A stretch of DNA of 64,000 nucleotides from Polyporus tsugae (Eukaryota; Basidiomycota; Agaricomycetes; Polyporales; Polyporaceae), in NCBI GenBank assembly GCA_024305745.1, contig JAHRBS010000007.1, positions 930,001 through 994,000 of the forward strand. The letters are read 5' to 3'. Position 1 is the stretch's first letter; each line of letters begins with the position of its first letter. A program made the translations under genes and the position numbers. This document shows positions 10,439 through 22,518 of the stretch, one piece after another. The notes beneath the pieces are model-generated. The model was not told the origin of the DNA and ran no database searches. It saw only the letters and a list, made by a program, of their open reading frames with translations.

Positions 10439-12641
10439 TTAGATGTTGTAGTACAGCAATAGCAAATGGTGAGGCTGCAGCAACGGACTACAGTCGGTGC
10501 GACCATGCATCACATAGTCCTGCCAGCTGGTGAACTTGAAAAGCGGCCATATCTAGTGCTGCCGCAAGGTAAAGATACCGTGAGGCAAGGTGCACCTTGC
10601 CTTGAGCGGAGTTCAAAAGCGACGTCTCAAGGTGACTCCAAGGTCGCCCCAAGGTCACCTCAAGGTGAGATCAAGGTCGAATATCCCTGCGCCTGCCTGC
10701 AGCTTTCGACGGATCTTGCTCGGACTGGGGAGAAGATGATCATGTGGATGCCTTCAACACGGTCGCGCGACACGTCGACACCGCGTTCTCCAAATGTTCT
10801 CCGAACTCCACGACCTCGTCCTCTTGTTCGTAGTCAGTGGATTCTCATGGAGGGGTAAGTATTTTCACCGTGTGTGCACCACAAACCTTCCTGATTGTCT
10901 CTTAAATGTTACATCAGCGCAAATCAAGCAAGTCCCTTGTCGAAGACTGGCAAGTCAGACAACTCGGACTTGCTTTACGACACTTCACCCGCCACCCACT
11001 ATCCCACCACCTACCGTGCGAAGCATGACAAAAATGAAGTCAGTTTGTGCTCTCTGTACTGGTACGTTGCTTCCCACATTCAGCATATCCAATGGAAGCT
11101 AATGTTGCCTCTTTAATTTGAAGTCCCAAGTCAACGACTTGGCGTCGTCGAGATTCACAGACTGGTACCATTCACGAGCACCTCCTGCGGCAATGTGAGC
11201 AGCAACAACACTCTGGGAACCAGGCTCAGTGCACCCAGCGAGTCTCCAGGTGAACTTGGGGAATGCTCAAACGAGTTGGACAACCATATGCCAAGTTTGA
11301 TAGACATTGATGGCTCCCTCTTCCCCGACACTTCTGATGCTGTTCTACGGCGTATTCATATCACATATACAGGGGGTTACAAGCTGTATTTTTTGTGTGT
11401 GTAATTGACCGATTCCAAATCTGCCATGTCTGCTTTAAATTGCACAAACCTATTGAGACACTGCCCCCTGGCTTCATCTCCTGGCAAGGCTGCACTACAC
11501 AGGACTATGGTATCTACATTCAGACACAGCCCACCCGGGCCCTTGAGACTTCCACCATCTTTGTGCGCGTGGGTGGGAAGACAGCAGCCTCGATGCAGAC
11601 TCCTTTGGCAGTGGGGTAACTTAATGCACTGGCAGCGGCTATGATACAGCCTACAGGTCAATTGGTGGAAATTTGTTCCAAAAGGCTTCCTAAACCTAGG
11701 CGGCATATATAAACAACATGCCTAGCATGCCCAGACCTTGAGCGAGGGGAGGAGGAGTGCAAACAACTTGAATTCAATACACCGAGAAGACGGGCACCCA
11801 GTTCTCTCTCCAGACAGCCGTGTCACGTGAACACTCCAAGGTGACCTTGTGGTGCCTCACGGTGACTCAAGGTATGAACTCCGACACCGTGAGGCGACCT
11901 TTACCTCACCTTGTGGCAGCACTAGCCATATCCACTTCTTGTTTGTGCGCATGTACTGACTAGATACCGGCGCGCCTATATCGGCCATGCACATGTTGCG
12001 GAGCGGGAACTAGGTGTTCAGATTCGCGGTGCAGATCTGCAGTCGGAGGTCCTCGAGCGGCGCTTTCATGCGCGGTCCCTCGGTACATCCGACGCCTCCC
12101 GGGAGGGCTGATACCAGGGGAAGCACTGGAGTCTGTGCTGCCAGCGGATGCCCCCGTCGAGCGTGAAGAGCGGGAGGGTGGTGTCGTCGGGCGGGGGCGG
12201 GCCCGCGTTGCCTGAGAACATGCGCCAGTAGCCTCTACACGAGACTGCTCGTGCACAGGGTGACGAAGGCGTCGACCCGCTCTGCGTGTCGGTGAGCGTG
12301 ACCCCGCGTGCGGGGTTGCGGGTCTGCTCCGTGGTAGTGCGCGCGAAGCGGAAGCGCAGGACGACAGTGTTGGTCCGCTGGGTACAACTTCGCGTCACTT
12401 CAGTGGAGATCTTGAGAGCGGCCGTGAGCGCCCACTCGTGCGCGCTGCAGCTGGTGTAGTCGTTGAAACGCTCAAGCTCTGTGTCAGTTGCGCAAGAGAG
12501 CCGAAGCCGTGCAGCTTTCCTGGGCCAGTGCAGGGTGTACATGTGTTCGCAAAGGATTTGTTGCTGTTTGCTGCTCAGTGGAGGGGAGTCTGGGAGGGCA
12601 CGCTTCACGAGAGGCTCGGAAAACATGTGGCATTTACGCAT
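10439..12641 (-). pseudogene. Decayed MYND-family body interrupted by a hAT-type element
   Basis: This minus-strand relic is related to the gene at 18215-19217. Recognisable parts are FNDYTSCSAHEWALTAA, TNTVVLRFRFARTT, RNPARG, and near the 3' end MKAPLEDLRLQIC. Damage includes at least two frameshifts (before the FNDYT part and near 12070), a TAG where paralogues continue (after the segment AN-L-N-T, about 12020), and a 1.37 kb insertion (10554-11924). Across the insertion the frame joins exactly: KWIWP continues as LFKFTSWQDY and ends in LLLLYYNI and TAA at 10439-10441. No finger exon is found upstream; only about 80 bp separate it from the divergent gene at 12719. I regard it as dead. Confidence 0.75.
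10554..11924. mobile_element. Non-autonomous hAT-type transposon, 8-bp TSD
   Basis: The element is 1371 bp long with imperfect terminal inverted repeats: TAGTGCTGCCGCAAGGT at the left and ACCTTGTGGCAGCACTA at the right. The 8-bp direct repeat GCCATATC flanks it at 10546-10553 and 11925-11932. An 8-bp duplication and a TAG-type terminus are hallmarks of hAT elements. Subterminal regions are dense in short CAAGGTSNCC-like repeats (about 10590-10690 and 11835-11905), as in hAT elements where such repeats bind transposase. No transposase-like frame is visible inside, so movement would need an outside enzyme. It disrupts the MYND relic at 10439-12641. Confidence 0.85.
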
Positions 12642-12718
12642 GGCTGTGCCCCTCGCATCCGGTCAGTTGCCCTTAAAGTTTATTAAAAGTTTCCCGTCTC
12701 CCTTGCCATCTCCCCACC

Positions 12719-13747
12719 ATGGCCACATACTCATTCCAGGATAGCGTAACAGTACAAACGCCCCTCTCGGGAGGTTGTGACTGGTGCGAAGCCGCCGCTA
12801 GGCCTGGTGGCCGTGGTCGAGGAGCCAAGCTGAAGAAGTGCGGCGGGTGTTCTGTGGTATTGTACTGCAGCACCAAGTGTCAAACTGAAGCTTGGCCAAC
12901 CCACAAGTAGGTAACTCTCGATCATTGGCATGGTTTGGATAACACTAATAGTTCAACCTACTAGGCACATGTGTCACTCAAGGTCGAAGGAGGAGGCCGC
13001 CAGGCTAGGCTACACATCAGCCGTCTCTGTCGCTCGTACACTCCATACATGGGTGGCCATGCACGCGTGGTCACTGCGGACCATTGCGGAGGCATTCGCG
13101 CACACCGACGGGGGCGTCGACGATCATCTCAAGAACCAGCGCGCGATAGTGTTTGTGCTGTTCCCGCGGACACCCGATGGCGCCAGCGACTCAGACAACC
13201 CCGCCGGGGCGTTCGTGCTCGGGCACGGCGGCATAGCCGACAAAGACGAGCGAGACTTCCTGCTCGCGCAATGGCCAGTCCTCGAGGCGACGGGCAAGAA
13301 TATGGCCGAGGCCATGCGCGCAAAGCTTACCGCGGCGGAGCGGAGCGCATTCGCTGGGTTCATCCCTGCTGTCTTCCACTTCAAGGAGACCGGGATAGTC
13401 GCGTTCTACCACTATCCCCTCTACCGGCTGCGGCGCACGGGTGCGGCCCATCCTTCGAACACCCTCTCACCAGGGAGGAGGACATGCTGCTCGACGACAT
13501 TGGGCGGCTCTGCGGGGCGTTGATCAACCGTGGATTCGTGCTTCACGCTCCACGCAACGACAACCAGGCGCTCCCCGAGGCCGGCCTCTGCGTGCAGTTT
13601 AAGAAGTCTTGGGCATGGGTGCCCTCGGATCCCTGGAAGTGGGAAACCCTTGGAGTTGAGACCCAGTATCAGTACAAATCTGGATTGTCGCCCACCGAGA
13701 TTTACAAACGGTATAACAAGCTCCTCGCGCGACGCAGCTTCCAGTGA
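12719..13747 (+). pseudogene. MYND zinc-finger gene with a single-base frameshift
   Basis: Exon 1 (12719-12906) encodes a full MYND finger: CDWC, CGGC, YCSTKC, QTEAWPTHK. Exon 2 starts at 12965 (HMCHSRSKEEAARLGY) and follows the family body through YPLYRLR near 13428. There the frame is lost: the run GGG present in the paralogue at 19737 is GG here. The shifted frame then continues with family sequence (FEHPLTREEDMLLDDIG) to a stop at 13747 after NKLLARRSFQ. One missing G is the only lesion seen. This could be a very young pseudogene, an allele, or a sequence error. The 3' flank resembles those at 20752 and 24049, showing tandem duplication. Confidence 0.75.
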
Positions 13748-13759
13748 GTGTTGTTGTCT

Positions 13760-15560
13760 CCGCGTCAAAGAAACCATGCTCAAGCTCCAGTTGCAACCAT
13801 TTAGGTTTTTTACCACTTGTAAACAGAAGTTGACGTTTACCCTCGGGAGGAATAGCGATGTTTCGCTCGCCACTGCCAACTCCACGAAGGGATTGGGTGT
13901 TAACGAGGAATAGGACAAAGAGACACTGTTCATTCGGTACCATGTACGATCGTGGTGTTTTCCAGCTCTGACGGCATGCACGGTGGAAATCGATGACCAT
14001 CAAGCGGCGCCATCGTCATGCAGCCCCCGCACCTGGGCCAAGGGTCGGTTCACGCCGACTCGGACACGGATGCTCATTCGCGACTTCCCTCGCCGTGTTC
14101 GTGACCCAGGGTAATCGGAGCCGCATTTTGACTTGTTTCTGTTGCTATTGAAAATTCATACAAAGTATCAGGGACTTGGAACCGGAAGACAGAATGAAAT
14201 TGGGATGGTTTGCGTTCAAACACTTACCAGGGCACAGTGTTGTTGAACGTAGCATGGCCACCACGTGGTGGCGTTGATGCTCCCTCTGTGGCCGTGGGGG
14301 GCAGCAGTGCCCGTTAGCCGACGGCCAGCTCACGTAAGGAGATAACAAGGGGAATTGAAAGTCCGCTTTAAGTTGTCTGTGATCGAAGCGAGTCCGATAC
14401 TGAACGCCGCAGTATCTCTCATTTCCCATTATCTCACCTCCGCTTTGATTCCCCATTTGCATGATGGCCAGTGGTCCTGCATCACGGGATATTTAAGCTT
14501 ACTGAGTACTTGCTGTATATAAACACTTGGATTTCTCTGAATTTACATCCCATCTCTCACGCGCTGCTGCATAGTACCAAGTACCAGGATCTCTCCTGAG
14601 GACATTATGTCCTAGACCTCAAACAATGATGTGCAGTGACCTAGAATAAATTGTGTGTATTAATTCAGGCACAGAGTAGCATATGTAGATAGCCAATCTT
14701 TTCAAGAGACGGACGTGTTCACGCTCATTCAAGTATCAGCGGGCGGGTACTACCAGCTGTATCCGGTGCCTGTCTTCCTGAGTTGGTGGCCTATTGGGCA
14801 TTTGAACGGCTATTTTTTGTCGTTGTAGGGTTGTTCTTGGTTATCCAAGCATTTACTCTGCGGCGGCCAATGACTACGACTCAATCCCGGATGCGGCTGG
14901 ATGTGTGCTTACATAATCTCTTGGCGTCCAATGTTTGACATATTTCTCCCTCCGTTGCTCTCGTGGTGCCCGGAAATTTTTTGCATCTCGCTGTATTCAA
15001 TGTATAGTACGCCCTCTCTGTGCCTGATCTTTTATTGATGTACTGGATGGGAGAGTATCTGACAATCAATAGGAGGGACTAGGTGTAACTTGCTAATATC
15101 CCGCTCGTGCATGCCACGCGGATAAATTTCTCATGGACAACTTAAAATATACTGTAATCGTACACCTTTCACCATAAAGATCTGTTGCATAGTGAGTATG
15201 TGAGTGGCCTGAAGACGCATCAGTGTTCTGCTTCGGTAAATGTGCAGAACTGTATCTTATCATTGTCCGATTCGTCGTCTATCTCATCTGCTTGACCGGT
15301 CGGGGTTGCAACACCTGCTCGAGCGAGAGACTCCGACGGTTAGCGAGAATCAGACGCTGGCCGCTCGCTTAGGCCCCATTGGCAGGGCGCTGCCGGCCCC
15401 CAGTGGCCGGCGCGCGACTGGCGTGCGGCGTTCTGAGCGTTAAGTAACGACTGAACATCTGCCACGACGCCGCCGTTCGACGCGCGTTGCATACAACATC
15501 GCAGCATTGCATGCACTCACCCACGTACTGCTCACCCCGCCCGTTCTTTGAAGTATCGAG
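13760..15560. other. Gene-poor spacer
   Basis: I see no gene, RNA or element with support in this 1.8 kb. The first 100 bases are a duplicated 3' flank shared with the MYND genes at 19737 and 23006. The rest has only short, unrelated open frames on both strands. Confidence 0.4.
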
Positions 15561-15654
15561 GTTGAAATGGGTAGGTCATGTTGGTCTTCGGGATATGCCA
15601 GATTACTAGGCCCTGATTTGGACTGCAGCGACGACTCTCACTTCATCTACCAGC

Positions 15655-17245
15655 ATGAAGCTGACCTACGACACCCTTCTTGCATGTCATATCGTTGTCA
15701 TGGTACGCGAAGGATACCGTTCAGCTGATGGCAACATGCCGGGTTCTCTACCACGAAGGGCCCAAAATCGCCCTCAAGAAGACCGTCTTCATCTCCACTG
15801 CGGAACAGCTCGCCTCGTTTCTCAAATTCCTGCGCGCCGACAACTCATCCCGCTGTCGGTATCTCAGGCAACTAGAGCTTTGTTCATGCTCCCCGGACCC
15901 GGATGTAGTTCAAGAGCTAATCGAGACCCTTCCCCTTCTAATCGGCATCGAGTACTTGCGGTTGGTCGAGGCGGAAGAGCTCCTCGACCTCCACCCTGCT
16001 CTCTCACCAGCGTTTTCCACCCTCACCACCCTGCGACACATCAACTTCTCTGGAGTCAAAGGAGGGACTCGTGCGCTTCTGTTGAGACTTCACTCCACTC
16101 TTATCTCCGCGAACATCAGCTTTGTTTCGGACGATGACCAGAAACTCTGGGACTACCTGGATGACGAGTGGGAACGATATCATCCGGCGACGCTTCTCGA
16201 TAACTTCGCGTCGACACTCGAGGAGCTACAGTGTGTAGCCTGGTACACGACGGAAGAGGCTATCATCCCGGCGGAAGTCTATCCGAACATGCGCAAGCTC
16301 TCCATCGAGCTTCACGACTTCCCTCTGCGGATTGACGCCTTCATTCGCGCCTTTCCCAACCTTACCGACCTCCGCGTCAACACCGAGTACCATGGCGGCA
16401 TTTTGGGCGCGTTCAACCTGGAGGTCATGCAAGAGAGCCACAACACGAATGTCAGGCAACAGCTCGACCCTGTCGACTCCTGCGGGACGTGGGCGCACCT
16501 CGAACACTTCAGCGGGCGTCTCTTCGATCTCTACGCCATCGGTCTTACCTCTCACATTCGCCGCGTCACCATCGTGGACAGGCTGGACGATGGACCGCGG
16601 ACAGATATGCTCGCGACGGTGCTGCGCTACGCGAGGCCGTTACACCTCAAGCTCGAGGGTATCACTGGCTCTATGCTGGGCGACGCCAACCGAGGCTTCA
16701 TCTCCATGCTGCACGAAGGCGGCGGTGCCAACCTCCTCAATCTCGACGTGTGCATTCACTTCGGCGAGGACGATCGGGAGAAGGACCTGAGCGCTGTCAT
16801 TGTAAGTCGTCCTTCCATGTCTCACTGCGGCTTGGAGCTCACCAATGTTTCGATCACGTAGGGCGATCTGGTCTCGGCGCTGGTTGACCTGCCTCTCAAG
16901 TTCCTCGAGTTGAATTTCGAGACGTACGACCTCGATCCGACCCCGACAGAACCAAGTGACTTTGAACGCATGGTCTACCGTCAGAAAGGTCTGTCCGAAC
17001 CGCCCACGCCTGAGCCCGATCCTCTCACTCGGGCGGAGCTCTCCTTGATGACTCTAGATATGGATGCACTTGTCGCTCGTCTTGAATCCGTACCTTCGCT
17101 CGAGGCTGCACACGTTGTGCTACCTAGTTCCCGTTATGAAGGCGACTGGAAGGGTCACAAAAGGACGATCACAAAGGGCACGTCGCGTTTGGCCGGACGC
17201 GAGCAATGGCAGAGCTGGATCCCTGGAAAGAATCATGTTGGTCTG
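15655..17245 (+). pseudogene. F-box-like gene, copy 1, frameshifted near the start
   Basis: It begins MKLTYDTLL at 15655 like its three paralogues, but an extra T near 15678 throws the F-box region out of frame. The correct frame resumes as HVISLSWYAKDTVQLMATCRVLYHEG and runs open to 16801. A GTAAGT...GTAG intron (16802-16861) leads to exon 2 (GDLVSALVDLPLKFLEL...). It ends at GKNHVGL (17245), and a possible terminal intron would put a stop immediately after. The N-terminus (LTYD.LL..ISL......LMATCR.LY) has the look of an F-box, which recruits substrates to SCF ubiquitin ligases, and the rest is leucine-rich. No ATG lies in the restored frame before the F-box helix, so the product is probably broken. 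Confidence 0.65.
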
Positions 17246-17527
17246 GTACGTTTGTGTTTCGCGCCACGGTTATGTATTTTTTTTCACCGATCAACCCGGG
17301 GTTGTAGTGATGATGAGATGACGGCGTCGATGTTTCGGACGTTGCTGTGGCGCGACTCGGTCTTTCACGTTCGCGTCTTGCTCGTTTCGTCTGGTGTGTA
17401 ACTGGTTGACGTTACTACTTCAAAGGTGGTCCTCGTACGCTACACCTTTCTGGTCGACTTCGTGCTTGCTACCCTACGCATTCATGCAAAAAAATAAAGG
17501 CAGTGTTGACCATCCGACGCGTCGGAC

Positions 17528-17968
17528 TTAAATGGTTCGGCCATCAAAACTTCCTAAATCTGTCAAAATGCGCATACACCCGGGCACGGCGACCATGAGT
17601 GCGAGCGCCCATTCGTGTGTGTTGAGGTAGTCGCTGAAGGTCTGTGTCAGCTCGTCGAGGGAGCCGAAGCCATGTAGCTCTTCTGGGGTGGTGCAGGGTG
17701 TGTTCGCGAGGGGTGTGTTGCTATGGAGTTGGCGGCGCGGCGACAGGTGAGTCTGACGACATTCATCAGTGCGAGCACTCGCGACTCGACGCAGGGACAC
17801 CCACTTGTGAACTGGCCAGTCGGTTTTCTGACACTGCTTACTGCAGTAGATCGGGGCGACGGGACATCCGGTGCACTTCATGAGCTTGAGTCCGTCCTCG
17901 GGAGACCGCCCACAGCTGACGCAGGCATGGAGCGCGCTTGGGCCTTCCATCTGGTAGCCGCCGGACAT
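17528..17968 (-). pseudogene. Truncated MYND gene fragment
   Basis: The ATG at 17968 begins MSGGYQMEGPSALHACVSC, followed by a complete finger: CVSC, CTGC, YCSKQC, QKTDWPVHK. After the donor GTGGGT (17804), exon 2 from about 17752 contains TTPEELHGFGSLDELTQTFSDY, aligned with the paralogue at 18215-19001, but in a frame that does not join exon 1; five extra bases relative to the paralogue explain this. Similarity stops near 17560, after only about 60 residues of body, and the frame ends at 17528. The fragment lies tail to tail with the F-box-like gene at 15655. Confidence 0.65.
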
Positions 17969-18214
17969 TGTGGAAGTGCAATAGGAGTGGTGGAATGAGC
18001 GGACAAAGTGCAACAGCGATCATATAGATGTGTGGAGGCTGACGGTGTTGAGGGAAACATTAGAATGTGGCTGACTTGGTGAGACAATAGGAATCCTCTG
18101 TGCGCCGACGTGATCCCAATCCGCTCCACTCTCGAGAGCACACACACCAACACGCATGAAGGTATGTTGTTACTCATTGTATTGCTAAGAGCTCTCTGAT
18201 AGACCGGGGACTCT

Positions 18215-19217
18215 TTAAATGCTGAAGAACAACGATCTCAAATGGTGGGGTGGCAGCCCACTCGTCAAACCTTCCAGCGCAACCAACGGGCCACAGTCGG
18301 TGTCTCCCGCCAAATAGTCCTCCCAGGTGGTGAAAAGCGGCTGCCACACCCAGTTTTTGTTCTCGCGCACGTACCGACCAGGTGCCGGCAACCTCTGACG
18401 CCCTTCCGTCGGCACGCTGTGGATCGGGAACTGGGTGTTCAAGCTCGCGATGCACATCCTCGCGAGGTCCTCGAGCGGCGCCTTCATGCGTTCTTCTACA
18501 ACACGCGTTATGCCTTCTGGGCGACGTAGGAACCACGGGAAGCACTCGAGCGCGCTGTGGACGTCCCCTTCCAGTGCGAAGAGCGCGAGGATGGTGCTGT
18601 CGGGTGGGCGCTCGTGGTTCGAGAACAAGTCCCGGTGAACCGCGAGACTGCTTGTGCGGATGACGGCGAACTCGCTCAGTTGCTTCGGGTGCGTGGCTTC
18701 GTGCCAGGACACGCGTGTGAAGGTGAACGTGCGGGCGGGGTTGCGGCTCGGCTCGCTGGTGGTGCGTGCGGACCAGAAACGCAGGACGATGTTGTTGGGT
18801 TGCGGAATGCGACCGAAGGCGGACCGGAGGAGGTTATAGATTATGACCACGGTCTGCAACGCCCACCGGTCGGCGCCGGTGTAGTCGTTGAACGTCCGTG
18901 TGAGCTCCTCGAGAGAGTCAAAGCCAAGCAAGAGTTTTGGGGCGGCACAAGGCGCGTTCTCGAGGAGGTGTTTGTTGCTGCTTTCGGACTTGCAGAAGAC
19001 TCTAAAGACGGACGTCAATTGCGAGCACCCGCAGAACGCGCTGGGGTACGACCCACTTGTGCGTAGGTCAATGGGCTTTCTGGCACGCCTTGCTGCAATA
19101 CGTCGGGGCGTCGACGCATCCGGTGCACTTCATGAGCTTTGACCCGTCCTTTGGAGATCGTGCACAATGATTGCAGAAGCGGAGCGCGCTGGGTTGGGGC
19201 CAGGACTCGTCGGACAT
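18215..19217 (-). pseudogene. MYND gene with a stop codon inside the finger
   Basis: Exon 1 (19217-19057) starts MSDESWPQPSALRFCNHC and has CTGC and YCSKAC, but the conserved Trp codon in QKAHW is TGA (19068-19070). Exon 2 (19001-18215) is fully open for about 260 residues and carries the family body: LEELTRTFNDYTGADRWALQ, RNPARTFTF, LFTTWEDYLAGD, and a C-terminus LPPHHLRSLFFSI. Intron borders are GTGGGT...TTTAG with matching phase. The lone nonsense change (TGG to TGA) makes it a recent pseudogene, unless translation restarts downstream. It is head to head with the intact gene at 19737, with about 520 bp between starts. Confidence 0.75.
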
Positions 19218-19736
19218 GGTGGTAGGGCAATGGATGTTGGGGAAACTTGAAGCTTGAAGAGGGAGTGAATTAGACACGAGTGACGGTAACTCTGTGGAAC
19301 CGTCGACGTCGGGATGACAGACCCTAAGGGTATGAATATCACTGTCTACTCACTGAATGGGTGGTCTCGGGCCTGGCCTGCCACTGGCCGGTACTTTGGT
19401 AGTTGCATACGTGTCTTGAATGAGATCGGGAAGCCCGCTGGCAGTCGACAAGCCTAGACAATAGCAACACGACTGCCGAGCTTGAACCTCTTCTTGAATA
19501 GATGTGCATCCTGCATCATTCATGAGCCCTTAGAAAACCTTATCTAGCTACGAATTCCTTTCCAATACCATTAAGCGTTGAGGTCAAAACCGTATCCGTT
19601 CAAAGCTTCGGGGTGTCCGAAGCGCTAAGGGTACGCTACCAGCGGCCCGGAGGACCACGTGTTGCCCACGCCCAATGGGATCCTCAGAGTCGTCGTAGCA
19701 GAGTACAGAGCTCCTACCACTATCTCCGGACCTATC

Positions 19737-20752
19737 ATGGAGCGTTATTCATTCGAGGACAGCGTAGCCGTACGAACGCCTCTCTCCGGAGTTTGTGACA
19801 GATGCAGGGCCGAGCCTGATGTGGCCGCGGGAGTCAAGTTGAAGAAGTGTACTGGGTGCTCTGCAGTGTTGTACTGCAGCAAGAAGTGTCAAATTGACGC
19901 ATGGCCGACACACAGGTAAGTGGCCCTCGATGCGTTGCATGTTTTAGACGATGCCCATCAGTCCGATTCACTAGGTCCATGTGCCGCGAGCAGTCAAAGG
20001 GGACCGCCACCCCGCTCGGCTACTCCTCGACAGCCTCCGTTGCCAACGCGCTCAAGCGTTGGACGAACATACACGTGTGGACGATGCAGACGATCGTCGA
20101 TGCAACCGCGCACAAAATGGGCGGAGGCATCGACGACCACCTCGAGAACCAGCACGCGATCGTCGTCGTGCTCTCGCCAGGAAAGCCCGGCCCCAGCGAC
20201 CCCAACAACCCCGCCAAGGCGTTCCAGCTCGCGGAAGTCAGCCTCGTCCGCAAGGACCAGCGGGAGTTCCTGGTCTCGCAGTGGCCGTACATGGAGTCGA
20301 TCTGCAAGAGAATGGGGGACTCCATGCGCTCGAAGCTCAGCGAGGACGAGCGGCGGGCGTTCGCGGGCTTCATCCCCGCCGCGTTCCACTTCGAGACGAC
20401 GGGGATGGTCTCGTTCCACCAATACCCCATCTATCGGTTGCGGGCGCACGGAAGCGGCCCGTCCTACGAGCACCCTCGTACGGCGGAGGAGGACATGCTT
20501 TTCAATCACGTCGGGTATCTCTGCGGCGGGTTGATCAATCAGGGGATGGTGCTTCGAGCTCCGGGAGGCAACGACAACGCCCCTCTCCCTGACACCGGCC
20601 TCTACAAGCGGGTGAAGAAGTCTTGGGTATGGATGCGCTCGGAGTGGAAGTGGGACATGATGGACATTAGTGACCTCGGTGCTCCATATCAGTCTTTCGC
20701 CGAGATGTTCACGCGGTACAACCAGCTGCTCGCGCAGCGCAACTATGAGTGA
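19737..20752 (+). CDS. MYND zinc-finger protein, intact
   Basis: Two exons (19737-19915 and 19975-20752) join across a 59-bp intron at phase 2 to give 318 residues. The finger occupies residues about 18-60: CDRC, CTGC, YCSKKC, QIDAWPTHR. The body starts SMCREQSKGTATPLGYSS and includes KMGGGIDDHLENQ, RRAFAGFIPAAFHFETTGM, YPIYRLRAHGSGPSYEHP and a C-terminal TRYNQLLAQRNYE. This body is shared with every MYND paralogue in the window but matches no domain I know. MYND fingers mediate protein contacts, often with proline-rich partners; the partner here is unknown. No SET domain is present, so this is not a methyltransferase. It is one of five copies without visible damage. Confidence 0.85.
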
Positions 20753-20912
20753 GTTTTGTCGTCTCCGTGTTGGAGAGAATCACTCTGATGAATGTTTAAC
20801 AGCGATGGATTGTTTGCTTGATGTGTTGGAGTGCTGGCTTGTATCAATTCGAGTCCAGTGAAATCTTATCGGGAGGTGCAGACGCTCGAGGAAGTTCAGT
20901 TCAAAACGACCG

Positions 20913-21030
20913 CTAAGCGACAGGACTTGCTTGATGACAATCAACATCTCTCGCCCCCAAGGTAGTAGCGACATGGATGCGGAACTGTACTCTGTTTCCA
21001 TCCTCGCCACGCCCATCGAAGGCGCACCTT
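20913..21030 (-). pseudogene. Relic of the small unknown gene seen at 24218
   Basis: This minus-strand stretch encodes FDGRGEDGNRVQFRIHV, close to FEGCDKDGNRAQFRIHV in the gene at 24218-24798. The following bases also match at the DNA level (TTGATTGTCATCAAGCA against TTGGTTATCATCAAGCA), with one base missing. Only the C-terminal part survives. It shows that the block around 20.9-22.5 kb is a duplicate of the arrangement further right. Confidence 0.55.
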
Positions 21031-21113
21031 AACCACAAGTAGGTCGTGTATATTGTTTAATGACTCCGTGTCGTTGCAATCCCGAACTGAGATCCTAACG
21101 ATCTGCATGAAAC

Positions 21114-21365
21114 AGGCCAAGGTTTCGATGCCGTACTGGGACGAAAATAGCTGCCGACCTGGGCAGAGCAGGCTACTCCGCACGAGAGCCCGTCCCGCAC
21201 AGATTCCCATCCCTCCAGGCGTTCAGTGATGTCAATCACAACTTCGTCTAGTCTCATCGCTGGGCGGGACATGTCATCGCCAGGATTCTCATGGATCGTC
21301 AGGGTGGCATCGCCTGATCGCAGGCGCCACCCAAATTCCTCATGGTACATTTCATCCTAACCCCC
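21114..21365 (+). pseudogene. Relic of the first MYND gene's body exon
   Basis: The DNA closely resembles the start of the exon at 9269: CCAAGGTTTCGATGCCGTACTGG, then a frame reading GYSAREPVPHRFPSLQAFSDV, matching DYSARELAPYGFPSLQAFSDV. Stops (for example after NHNFV, and in GGIA-stop) and truncation near 21365 show that it is dead. The sequence after it (about 21388-21520) resembles 10313-10438, the 3' flank of the first MYND gene, so the duplicated unit was larger than one gene. Confidence 0.65.
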
Positions 21366-21521
21366 GAGGTACAAATATCTGGCTGCTACTAGGTAACAGG
21401 GTGCGCCGTCGGCCGGGGACGGTAACTTGCAATAGCGAGACATCCCTAGTGACGGGTAAGTTCAGAGTCTAACGAACGTCTTTGGGAAGAGACAGCTCAC
21501 CCAAGGAATGTCGAGAAACCC

Positions 21522-22518
21522 TCAGAGGCCCAACTTGAAGTACAACACCATCAGATCGCGGGGCCCCAATCCACTCGTGAAACCCAGCGCCGCTAGGGGA
21601 CCACCGTCGGTGTTGCCCTTCACATGATTCCAATTGGTAAAGAGCGGCTGCCACACCCAGTTCTTGTTGACGCGCATATACTTACCGGGTACCAGCAACC
21701 GCAGGCCTCCCTCCGACTCGGAGTCCGCGGGCACTCTCTGGAACGGGAACTGGGTCTTCAAGCTGGTGGCGCAGATCGCCTCTAGTTCCTGCAGTGGCGC
21801 CCTCAGGTGTTCTCCCGCAGCGTGCCCTACGCTTTCTGGGAGGGGCTGGAACCACGGGTAACACTCGACCGAGTTGTGGACGCCGCTCTCAAGCGTGAAG
21901 AGCGCGATGATAGCGCCGTCGGGTGGGCGCTCGTCGCCGGAGAACACGTCCCGCCGATAGTGCGCGAGAATCTTCGTGCGTGCGGTGACGAAGCAGCTGC
22001 TCCGCGCTGCTGGCTTCGTACCAGGACAGGCCCATGAACGTGAAGGCGCCGGCGGGGTTGCGGCTCGGGTCGTCAGCGGTGCGCGCGAACCAGAAGCGGA
22101 GGACGGTGTTGTCGGGCTGTTGCACGCGACCGAAGTCGTACCGGAGGAGGGTGGAGATCTTGACCACAGTCTCCAGCGCCCATCCATGCGCGCGGGTATA
22201 CTCGTTGAACGTCCGTGTGAGCTCCTCGAGAGTGTCGAAGCCGTGGAGGTGCTCTGGGGTGTTCCAGGACTCCTTCGCTAGAAACTGTTTGTTGCGGTAC
22301 TTGCAGAAGCCTCTGAAGAGATATGTCAGTGCGAGCACTGGCACCCGCAGAACGCTGGGCCGGTGCTCACTTGTGCATTGGCCAATGGGCTTTCTGACAC
22401 TCCTTGCTGCATACGTGGGGGCGTCGACGCATGCGGTGCACTTCAGGAGCTTGAACCCGTCTTCTGGAGACCGTCTACAGTTGACGCAGATGCGGAGCAC
22501 GCTGGGGTCGCCAGCCAT
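21522..22518 (-). pseudogene. MYND gene with two frameshifts
   Basis: It starts MAGDPSVLRICVNCRRSPEDGFKLL. In the finger, one T is missing at the YC codon pair (near 22410), which shifts the frame and removes the later Cys residues. The body is open from about 22320 (FRGFCKYRNKQFLAKESW, LEELTRTFNEYTRAHGWALE) until near 22005, where a second shift occurs after AEQL. The last part runs open (YRRDVFSGDERPPDGAIIALF, FTNWNHVKGNTDGG) and ends LMVLYFKLGL at 21522. It is head to head with the intact gene at 23006, and its closest relative is the broken copy at 18215. Confidence 0.75.
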
